Positions 1 to 5,156 of a stretch of 5,156 nucleotides of DNA are shown here, piece after piece. The notes under the pieces were generated by a model. That model did not search any database, had not been told where the DNA came from, and worked only from the letters and a program-made list of their open reading frames with translations. This stretch comes from an uncultured bacterium. GTDB lineage: Bacteria > Spirochaetota > Brevinematia > DTOW01. Numbering within the stretch: position 1 is the stretch's first letter; each line of letters begins with the position of its first letter. The translations under genes were made by a program, and so were the position numbers. The DNA lies in NCBI GenBank assembly GCA_937928175.1, contig CALFVP010000063.1, positions 1 to 5,156 of the forward strand, written 5' to 3'.

Positions 1-1226
1 TAATCTTTCAAAACAGAAGATACAAACAAAGAATCACTTGTTTTAAACAAATTACCAGTTAAAGTGAAGTATTCATGAGAAGGAGAGCCTTGAATGTGAG
101 ATACAAGGTAAGGAAAACCAAGATCAACTCCAACAAGAAAAACTGGATTTCCATTCATAAGTAGAGCAAAATGAAACAAATTTGTAACCACAGAACCACC
201 ACTTTCTAACCCTAACAAATTATAACCAATAACGTTTTCCAACCATAAAACAGCATTATTACATATTTCATAAACCAAACCACCCAACACTTCTATGTGA
301 GAACTTTTAGTAATAAAAACATTCCCTTCAAAGTTCCTAATAAGCTCAGGAGATACAACTACATCAGATAACAAAGTAATACCTTTTGTACTAATTCCGT
401 AAAAATCTTTAATGTTAGCAAACTGAGAATCTAACGAAAAAACAAAATCTGGCAAAATATCATAACTTAAAACTGTTTTTAAAACAGTATCAACAACACA
501 CAAAACGTAATTTTCTCTATACTTTCTAAGTTCATCCATCAAAAATTTACCAGAATAACCTGCACCTAAAACTACAAAAGGTTTTCCCAAAAAGTTACTA
601 AAACTCTCTTCAACAACTCTTTTAGTTAAACTTCCGTACTTCAAAATGTAAGGAATATTTAAAAACGCATTTTTTACCCATAATTTATCAAAATTAATCC
701 TAGTAAGTAGATCCGTAAATTTTGATTTCACAATTTTCTTTATATCTTCAGCTATAGAATCGTACTTTTCTTTGTACATTCTGTAAAGACTAGGAAGATA
801 AACAAATTTAACATCCCTTAAAGTTGTAAAATCAATAAAGTTAAGAAAAGTATAAACATCATTAAAATTATAGTTAGTTACGATAAAATCATCGTTATCG
901 TTCGAGAATACCAAAGCAATATCATCGTCAATTTCTATTGGAAGTACAAAAGAATCTGGATTTTTCTCTTTAATAAGCTTTAAATGATAACCAAGACCAA
1001 TACCCAAAAGAATGAATAAATAGTTACTACCTTTGTCAATACCTAAACTAGAAATAATATTTTCTGCTTCTTTTACGGGATCATACAAACTATGAATTAG
1101 TACCTTACCTTTTTTTAACGTTTTAAGACCCGATTTAGAAACCAAAATTTCAACATTTTTCAAAGATCCACGTTTATTTAACTTTTCTTTTACTTCCTTC
1201 GGTAGCTTTATGTTATTCAATATCAT
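1..1226 (-). CDS. MAF / DUF115 (MptE-like) family protein, putative motility-associated glycosyltransferase; C-terminus outside the window
   Basis: The minus-strand frame is open from an ATG at 1226-1224 to the left edge, giving 408 codons without a stop; the 3' end is missing. The N-terminal part (about residues 25-130) contains LGIGLGYHL (73-81) and an acidic EIDDD turn (98-102), resembling the Rossmann-like N-terminal domain of MAF proteins. The DUF115 core starts near residue 215: PFVVLGAGYSG (216-226), VVDTVLKTVL (244-253), PDFVFSLDSQ (259-268), then GGSVVTNLFHFAL (343-355) and PVFLVGVDLGFPY (361-373). These match the family blocks GxGPSL, PDfvvsiD, GGSV and GxDLaf. In known members this family transfers nonulosonate sugars to flagellin; the archaeal relative MptE is a pterin pyrophosphokinase. 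No signal peptide or membrane helix is seen, so it is probably cytoplasmic. The start overlaps the TPR gene by 14 bp with no clear ribosome-binding site, suggesting translational coupling. A TTG at 1220 is a weaker alternative. Family assignment is firm; substrate is unknown. The usual Pro and Leu of GPSL are replaced here (GYSG). Confidence 0.85.
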   Translation of the reverse strand, partial: MILNNIKLPKEVKEKLNKRGSLKNVEILVSKSGLKTLKKGKVLIHSLYDPVKEAENIISSLGIDKGSNYLFILLGIGLGYHLKLIKEKNPDSFVLPIEIDDDIALVFSNDNDDFIVTNYNFNDVYTFLNFIDFTTLRDVKFVYLPSLYRMYKEKYDSIAEDIKKIVKSKFTDLLTRINFDKLWVKNAFLNIPYILKYGSLTKRVVEESFSNFLGKPFVVLGAGYSGKFLMDELRKYRENYVLCVVDTVLKTVLSYDILPDFVFSLDSQFANIKDFYGISTKGITLLSDVVVSPELIRNFEGNVFITKSSHIEVLGGLVYEICNNAVLWLENVIGYNLLGLESGGSVVTNLFHFALLMNGNPVFLVGVDLGFPYLVSHIQGSPSHEYFTLTGNLFKTSDSLFVSSVLKD

Positions 1227-2274
1227 CTTCGGATTGGTAACTGTATTGTATTTCTTTTGTAATTACTTCAACCCATTTTTTTGCTTCGTTTGCAAGTCTT
1301 GAATCTGGGTATTCAAGTAAGAATTTTTTAAAATTTGCAATTGAGTCTACGAGTCTTCCTGCATAGTACAAAACAACCCCCTTCTTAAAAAGAGCATCCT
1401 GATCTTTATTTTTAGGTTCATTATTCATAGCTTTATCAAAAAATTCAATAGCTTTATCGTACTTTTTATATATAGCGTGAATTTCACCAAGCCAATACAA
1501 ACTCGCATCCTCATAAATAGTATTTTTAAAAGTTGATGCAACCTTTGCAAAGTATTTAGCAGCTTGTGAATATTCCTTTTCTTTCATCAATCTAAAAGCG
1601 TACCCATACATTTGTTTTGAATAAGCATCATAAACCGATTTATAGTATTTCCCACCAGGATTAAACTTTAAATAATTATCGTAAATGTAAAAGGCAGATT
1701 CGTAATCTCCTTTCTCAACGTAAACCCTAGCTTTACCAAGTTGAGAAAGCTCAGTATTAGCCTTCTCAAAATACATAAGAGCAGTATCATAATCTTTCCT
1801 ATAAAAGTATATATACCCTAATTGAGTTAAAATGTTGTTCTTAACGTTAATATCACTAGATTTAGTTAAAGCTACTCTAAGGTATTCCTCTATTTCAGGA
1901 TTCATACTTTCGTTCCTATCTCTCAGTATATCAATCAAAAGTTCTATAGATTTCGTAAGTATTTCATTATTCCTATTTTCATTGAAAAACTTTGTTATTA
2001 AATTCATAACTCTCCTTTTAGCATTCTCAATCTTACCAGTAACAAAACTACTGTAAGCAACAAAATATTCTACTTCGTAGTAATACTTACTTTTAGGGTA
2101 ATCCGCAAGAAACCTCGTTCCATCCCTAATAACATCCTCATACAAACCAAAATTAAACCTATTTTCAATTAACCTATAATCCTTACCTTCCCTATAGAAT
2201 TGATAAGCAAAAAAACCTAAAACACCAATAGCAATAAAAATAATACCAAATAATACATAAACCCATTTATTCAT
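1213..2274 (-). CDS. Membrane-anchored tetratricopeptide-repeat (TPR) protein
   Basis: This encodes 353 residues. Residues 5-26 form one hydrophobic helix near the N-terminus. There is no lipobox cysteine and no obvious signal-peptidase site, so it is probably an uncleaved membrane anchor. The rest is helical TPR-type repeats. The clearest units are near 146-175 (GYIYFYRKDYDTALMYFEKA), 178-207, 220-250, 254-287 and 291-324. The last reads AGRLVDSIANFKKFLLEYP, followed by DSRLANEAKKW, a pattern familiar from BamD and YbgF/CpoB-like repeats. A more degenerate unit (DGTRFLADYPKSKYYYEVEY) lies near 51-70. TPRs bind partner proteins, so a scaffold or complex-assembly role is likely, but no partner is shown. 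Which side of the membrane the TPRs face is unclear, because both flanks carry positive charge. The start is well supported by AGAGGTG seven bases upstream. It lies 48 bp after the GH13 gene and overlaps the MAF gene. I do not recognise a specific named family. Confidence 0.85.
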   Translation of the reverse strand: MNKWVYVLFGIIFIAIGVLGFFAYQFYREGKDYRLIENRFNFGLYEDVIRDGTRFLADYPKSKYYYEVEYFVAYSSFVTGKIENAKRRVMNLITKFFNENRNNEILTKSIELLIDILRDRNESMNPEIEEYLRVALTKSSDINVKNNILTQLGYIYFYRKDYDTALMYFEKANTELSQLGKARVYVEKGDYESAFYIYDNYLKFNPGGKYYKSVYDAYSKQMYGYAFRLMKEKEYSQAAKYFAKVASTFKNTIYEDASLYWLGEIHAIYKKYDKAIEFFDKAMNNEPKNKDQDALFKKGVVLYYAGRLVDSIANFKKFLLEYPDSRLANEAKKWVEVITKEIQYSYQSEDDIE

Positions 2275-2281
2275 ACCTTTA

Positions 2282-2288
2282 CACCTCT
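2282..2288 (-). promoter_or_regulatory. Ribosome-binding site of the TPR gene
   Basis: AGAGGTG lies seven bases before the ATG at 2274 and is a good Shine-Dalgarno match. It shows that this organism uses Shine-Dalgarno initiation for genes inside the operon, which contrasts with the bare start of riboflavin synthase. Confidence 0.75.
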
Positions 2289-2322
2289 AAAATATCTCTT
2301 AAATTTTCGGATTATTTTACTT

Positions 2323-4266
2323 TTATGAAAGATTTTCAATACACACAACAGGTTCAAAGGATCCTATTTCAAAAAACTCTTTAACTTCCCTTTTCTCCTT
2401 AGTGTAAGGATATATCAAAGTTCCACCATCAAACTTAAACCTAACTTTTCTTGAAGATAAGTTAACAAAACACCAAATTCTTAGATTACTGCTGGTTATT
2501 CTCCAAAAAACAACATTTCTCTTTGATCTTAACAAATCTAATTTTCCATTTTTGATTACATTGTAAAGTTCTTTGTAAACATCTTCAATGTTGTGATAAG
2601 ACTGATTTATTTTTTTGTTATTTTTCCAATCTAAAACCTTTAGGTATATATTTGCTTCATACAATCCTGTTGTACCTTCGTTTATGCCTATACATTCGTA
2701 CTTGGGACGTCTTCCTTCACCAGCACTTCCAAACCTAGACAAGAAAAATCTTAAAAGTAACCCTTTTTCACCTTCTTTAGTTAGTGGATTTCTATTTATA
2801 ACTGGGTTCTGAGTATCATGAGTATCAACTGCATAAGCAACACTAATTTTTCTACTCCTTTTTGAATTAAAATTTTCCAATACTTTAGACAACTTTAACG
2901 TTTCTTTTATGTAATTCTTAGAAATATCATACCAAATATCACCACCCAAAATTAAGTCAGCTCCTACTTTGTAATAGTTTTTGAAATCTTTATTGTCCAT
3001 TCTCTCAAAAAACATACCAACGTTAGGAAACTTTTTTCTAACCTTGTTAACAGTATACTTTATAACATAGGGTGTTATTCTATCGGATATTGGATAATTA
3101 AAATTGTTACTATACACAGAATCAAAAACATGATCAGTGTAATCCCACCTAATAAAATCAAATCCAAATTTTTCAATCATCCTTAAAGGAATATCTGAGA
3201 AAAAGTTTAAAACTTTTCTATCTATTTTCGGAACATTATTTGAATCAGGAAAAGCATTAGGTAATATGTTATCGTAAAACTTATAGGGGGTAAGAACTCC
3301 AAACGCATGGTCCCTATGATCTTGCCCCTTCATATTGATATACTTAAATTCTGGATATTTTTTATCTTGGACGTAGTGTGAAAATTCAGGTACACCTACA
3401 CCATTCCATGTATGGGAAGGAATTGTCCAAATTCCATTCTCAATAAGTTCGTAAATACATTCTAAATGTGCTGTTCTAATGGTATTAACATCTCCTTTAT
3501 ACAAAGATTTTAAACCAAACTTCTTAACCTTTTCTTTAACTATTTTTCTTACTTCTTTATGAATTTTAGATTGATATTCTTTAGAAAGTTGCTCTTTCTG
3601 AGAAAGGTTATCAGCTAACCTAACACCTCCATCACTACACTTTTCAAGCTTTATCCACCTAAAAAATTCCGGATAAGATAAAGCAACTCTCGAAAACTGT
3701 GAAGTATGTGGCTCTAAATCAAAACCAACAACCTTACCCAAAAGATGACAAGTTTTGACAAAAAACCTAACTTGATCGTAAGCGGAAATAAGAGAAAGAT
3801 AAAACTTGTTTATAAATGTATCAGAAACAATAACCAAACAATCTATAGCGTATATTATATTTAAGGCATGGTCAAAAAAAGGAGATAAATGTATTCCATC
3901 AACTCTAAGCGAAGGTAATACTTTAACAGAATTTATAAAATCACCGTGCGAAACATTCTTAAGAGACGTAGCTCTAACGTTAACAAAACAAATAGATACA
4001 TCTCTCATCCAACTACCATCCTTAAAATTCATAACAGGTGAATTACATTCACCTTTACTCTCATAAAGCATCTTAAGAAAAAAAGCAAAAGAATACATAG
4101 GTAAAGATAACATCTCTGAAGGCGTTTTTCTAATATACCCATTTTTCAAAAACTCGTTAAAAAGGTTTTCCCCCATTTTTTCCATATCGTCTTTATGTAA
4201 CCCTTTATCTTGAGCTTCGGAAAGTGATAAAACTAAAACTTTCTCAAGTATATCCTTATAATTCAT
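2323..4266 (-). CDS. GH13-type (alpha-amylase superfamily) glycosidase or transglycosidase, subfamily unknown
   Basis: This encodes 647 residues from the ATG at 4266; numbering below uses that start. All four GH13 signature regions are present in order. Region I is FDLEPHTS (182-189), with Asp183 and His187. Region II is FDFIRWDYTDH (369-379), with Arg373 and predicted nucleophile Asp375. Region III is GMFFERMD (417-424), with predicted acid/base Glu421. Region IV is AVDTHD (479-484), with His483 and transition-state stabiliser Asp484. VDGIHLSPFF (122-131) fits barrel strand 2, and YPEFFRW (198-204) resembles the segment after region I in many GH13 enzymes. The complete triad argues for an active enzyme on alpha-glycosidic bonds. 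Oddities are an ~80-residue helical N-terminal extension and about 180 residues between regions I and II, far more than a typical domain B. Residues ~580-647 look like the usual C-terminal beta domain. No signal peptide is seen, so it is probably cytoplasmic. It lies 29 bp after riboflavin synthase. Substrate, and hydrolase versus transferase activity, cannot be told from sequence. Confidence 0.8.
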   Translation of the reverse strand: MNYKDILEKVLVLSLSEAQDKGLHKDDMEKMGENLFNEFLKNGYIRKTPSEMLSLPMYSFAFFLKMLYESKGECNSPVMNFKDGSWMRDVSICFVNVRATSLKNVSHGDFINSVKVLPSLRVDGIHLSPFFDHALNIIYAIDCLVIVSDTFINKFYLSLISAYDQVRFFVKTCHLLGKVVGFDLEPHTSQFSRVALSYPEFFRWIKLEKCSDGGVRLADNLSQKEQLSKEYQSKIHKEVRKIVKEKVKKFGLKSLYKGDVNTIRTAHLECIYELIENGIWTIPSHTWNGVGVPEFSHYVQDKKYPEFKYINMKGQDHRDHAFGVLTPYKFYDNILPNAFPDSNNVPKIDRKVLNFFSDIPLRMIEKFGFDFIRWDYTDHVFDSVYSNNFNYPISDRITPYVIKYTVNKVRKKFPNVGMFFERMDNKDFKNYYKVGADLILGGDIWYDISKNYIKETLKLSKVLENFNSKRSRKISVAYAVDTHDTQNPVINRNPLTKEGEKGLLLRFFLSRFGSAGEGRRPKYECIGINEGTTGLYEANIYLKVLDWKNNKKINQSYHNIEDVYKELYNVIKNGKLDLLRSKRNVVFWRITSSNLRIWCFVNLSSRKVRFKFDGGTLIYPYTKEKREVKEFFEIGSFEPVVCIENLS

Positions 4267-4269
4267 TAA

Positions 4270-4276
4270 TTCCCCC
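4270..4276 (-). promoter_or_regulatory. Probable ribosome-binding site that fixes the GH13 start
   Basis: GGGGGAA lies three bases before the ATG at 4266-4264. A TTG four codons further upstream (4278-4276) is also in frame, but nothing like a Shine-Dalgarno sequence precedes it, and choosing it would place the purine run inside the gene. I therefore take the ATG as the start. The spacing is somewhat short, so this is likely rather than certain. Confidence 0.55.
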
Positions 4277-4295
4277 AAACGCAGTAAAATTTTAA

Positions 4296-4937
4296 CTAAG
4301 TACCAAGAAAATCTTTCAATTTATCAATAGTAAGTTTTTTTTCACCAAAAGAAAGAAACCTTTCAACGTATTTACCGATTACATCAAATTCCAAATTCAC
4401 AAGACTACCATTCTTCAAGTACTTCAAATTCGTATTTTCGTAGGTATAAGGTATAACAGCAACGGAAAAAATACCTTGAGTATCGTTTATTTCATAAATA
4501 GTTAAACTTACTCCATCTACTGCTATAGATCCTTTCAAAACAATATTCTTAAGAAATTTTCTAGAAATAGAAATGCTCAACTTATAACTACTTCCTAATT
4601 TATCAATCTCACAAACTTCGCCCAATGTATCTATGTGTCCAAGAACTATGTGACCATCCAAAAATGTTGCTGGCGTAGAAGGTAATTCAAGGTTTACTAC
4701 GTTACCAACCTTAAGTTTTGGAATAGTTGTCTTTTCACACGTTTCATAACTAGCAAAAAAAGAAAACTCTTCATCTTTTTTACCAACAAGAGTTAAACAC
4801 ACTCCATTCACTGCAACACTACTACCTATTTCAACTGACTTAGGCAAACTTTTACTACTAATACTTATTTCACCCTCCATTCCCCCTTCAAGTGACCTAC
4901 TTACAACCCCTAAATACTTTATTATACCAGAAAACAT
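4296..4937 (-). CDS. ribE: Riboflavin synthase (alpha subunit type)
   Basis: This encodes 213 residues, the usual length for this enzyme. It catalyses the last step of riboflavin synthesis, dismutation of two 6,7-dimethyl-8-ribityllumazines into riboflavin and 5-amino-6-ribitylaminouracil, in the cytosol as a trimer. Two lumazine-binding domains are visible. The first starts MFSGII with the invariant Phe2 and has VNGVCLTL (43-50, Cys47) and DGHIVLGHID (94-103, His96 and His101). The second has LKGSIAVDGVSLTI (134-147, Lys135, Ser144, Thr146), IPYTYENTNL (162-171) and GKYVERFL (188-195). These match active-site positions of the Escherichia coli enzyme shifted by one or two residues, so it should be active. 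Phe2 fixes the start, yet no Shine-Dalgarno sequence precedes it. It appears to be the first gene of the operon. No other rib genes are in view. The gene is called ribE in Bacillus and ribC or ribE in enterics. Confidence 0.97.
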   Translation of the reverse strand: MFSGIIKYLGVVSRSLEGGMEGEISISSKSLPKSVEIGSSVAVNGVCLTLVGKKDEEFSFFASYETCEKTTIPKLKVGNVVNLELPSTPATFLDGHIVLGHIDTLGEVCEIDKLGSSYKLSISISRKFLKNIVLKGSIAVDGVSLTIYEINDTQGIFSVAVIPYTYENTNLKYLKNGSLVNLEFDVIGKYVERFLSFGEKKLTIDKLKDFLGT

Positions 4938-4943
4938 AATACT

Positions 4944-4971
4944 AGTATACTAAATTTATCTTTCAAAACAA
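4944..4971 (-). promoter_or_regulatory. Candidate promoter of riboflavin synthase, possibly leaderless
   Basis: On the minus strand TATACT (4949-4944) is a good -10 box. It ends six bases before the ATG at 4937, so transcription would begin at or next to the A of the start codon. TTGTTT (4971-4966), 16 bp upstream, is a weak -35. The bases before the ATG contain no Shine-Dalgarno sequence, which agrees with a leaderless mRNA. The -10 sits inside the palindrome TAGTATACTA (4950-4941). An alternative promoter lies 36 bp upstream. Confidence 0.45.
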
Positions 4972-4979
4972 AAATTCAA

Positions 4980-4988
4980 TTTATACCA
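4980..4988 (-). promoter_or_regulatory. Alternative extended -10 element upstream of riboflavin synthase
   Basis: The minus strand reads TGGTATAAA, an extended -10 (TGn followed by TATAAA). It would start RNA near 4973 and leave a leader of about 36 bases that still lacks a Shine-Dalgarno sequence. No convincing -35 is present. It competes with the closer TATACT as the promoter of the operon. Confidence 0.3.
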
Positions 4989-5118
4989 TACTAGCGTAAT
5001 ATTCTTTCATAACTCTTCTTTCATAAGATGTTTCTTAGATTATTCGTCTTGCCTTTCTCCTTTTCCTGTAGTTTGTTGCTAAGATATTTTGCGAAGTTTA
5101 CGAAATTGCTTTTTCTTG

Positions 5119-5145
5119 TATACCTTTAATCTCTAAAAAGGTATA
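5119..5145. repeat. Perfect 9-bp inverted repeat, possible operator
   Basis: TATACCTTT (5119-5127) and AAAGGTATA (5137-5145) are exact reverse complements separated by nine bases. The right arm overlaps the TATAAT -10 box and the left arm covers the position where a -35 would lie at 17-bp spacing. That placement suits a repressor binding site for the plus-strand gene. No T-run follows, so a terminator is unlikely. Confidence 0.45.
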
Positions 5146-5147
5146 AT
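5142..5147 (+). promoter_or_regulatory. Candidate -10 box of a divergent plus-strand gene starting at the right edge
   Basis: A consensus TATAAT is followed by six bases and then ATG at 5154-5156, the last bases of the window. The spacing is the same as for riboflavin synthase and again would give a leaderless mRNA. AAGG at 5138-5141 is too far (12 bases) to be a good ribosome-binding site. A -35 is not clear: TTGTAT at 5116-5121 is 20 bp away. Whether the ATG opens a gene cannot be seen here. Confidence 0.4.
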
Positions 5148-5156
5148 TTAAATATG

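Larger units (their letters stand above)
4938..5153. other. Divergent intergenic region, 216 bp
   Basis: The region separates the riboflavin synthase start from an ATG at the right edge. It holds candidate promoters facing both ways and an inverted repeat near the right end. The middle part (about 5010-5125) is clearly purine-rich on the minus strand, as are the coding strands of the genes here. It contains a 34-codon open frame there (5125-5024, stop TGA at 5023-5021) rich in Lys and Asn but without an ATG, GTG or TTG start. I see no FMN riboswitch, tRNA or terminator. It may contain the remnant of a lost gene's 3' end, but that is weak. Confidence 0.5.

Noticed and set aside
1218..1220. TTG as the MAF gene start
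   Set aside because: An in-frame ATG lies two codons upstream at 1226. Neither has a clear ribosome-binding site, so the ATG is preferred.
1832..2056. Plus-strand open frame of 74 codons
   Set aside because: It lies wholly antisense to the TPR gene and has low-complexity Leu/Ser/Ile composition, as expected from reading an AT-rich gene backwards.
2615..2812. Plus-strand open frame of 65 codons
   Set aside because: It is antisense to the GH13 gene, shows no recognisable motif, and has no supporting upstream signal.
3806..4066. Plus-strand open frame of 86 codons
   Set aside because: It is antisense to the conserved part of the GH13 gene and has no family features.
4276..4278. TTG as the GH13 start, giving 651 residues
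   Set aside because: No Shine-Dalgarno sequence precedes it, whereas the ATG four codons later follows a GGGGGAA run.
4267..4295. Terminator between riboflavin synthase and the GH13 gene
   Set aside because: The 29 bp have no stem followed by a T-run; the same holds for 2275-2322.
5001..5019. Short minus-strand frame near the riboflavin synthase promoter (ATG at 5010, MKEYYASMV)
   Set aside because: It has only nine codons with a weak AAGAAGAG in front. A leader peptide is possible, but nothing such as an attenuator follows.
5028..5129. Plus-strand 33-codon ATG frame with a hydrophobic Phe/Leu-rich product
   Set aside because: It has no ribosome-binding site, and the hydrophobicity comes simply from a pyrimidine-rich strand. 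It overlaps the inverted repeat, and purine skew points to the other strand.
4938..5156. FMN riboswitch upstream of riboflavin synthase
   Set aside because: The conserved GGGGCAGGG-type core and the other helices of the element are absent in both orientations.

Overview
This is a strongly AT-rich bacterial window. One tightly packed transcription unit on the minus strand fills almost all of it. Read in the direction of transcription (right to left), it holds four genes: riboflavin synthase (4296-4937), a cytoplasmic GH13-type alpha-glycosidase-fold protein (2323-4266), a membrane-anchored TPR protein (1213-2274), and a protein of the MAF/DUF115 (MptE-like) family that runs off the left edge (1-1226). 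The gaps are 29 bp and 48 bp, followed by a 14-bp overlap, and I see no terminator between any pair. This looks like one operon led by riboflavin synthase.

The 216 bp to the right of the riboflavin synthase start (4938-5153) are intergenic. The last three bases of the window are an ATG on the plus strand, placed 6 bp after a perfect TATAAT. Riboflavin synthase also has a -10-like TATACT ending exactly 6 bp before its ATG, with no Shine-Dalgarno sequence. The region therefore looks like a divergent promoter pair that may produce leaderless mRNAs in both directions. Genes inside the operon (TPR, and probably GH13) do carry purine-rich ribosome-binding sites. A perfect 9-bp inverted repeat with a 9-bp spacer overlaps the plus-strand -10 box and could be an operator.

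Taxon: the sequence holds no marker gene that settles it. Low GC, a Lys/Asn/Ile-rich proteome and a MAF/DUF115 protein (common in flagellated bacteria, including spirochaetes, Campylobacterota, Thermotogota and clostridia) fit an AT-rich, possibly motile bacterium. A spirochaete-like lineage is my weak inference only.

How the genes work together is not obvious. Riboflavin synthase is a housekeeping enzyme. The GH13 protein and the MAF protein both point to carbohydrate chemistry (alpha-glucan processing, and transfer of nonulosonate-type sugars to flagellin in characterised MAF proteins). The TPR protein could be a membrane scaffold. No other rib genes, flagellar genes, mobile elements, CRISPR, tRNA or rRNA are visible. 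I found no convincing evidence of a wholly new system. The points most worth a second look are the leaderless divergent start region, the divergent GH13 protein, and the MAF protein with an altered GxGPSL-type motif.
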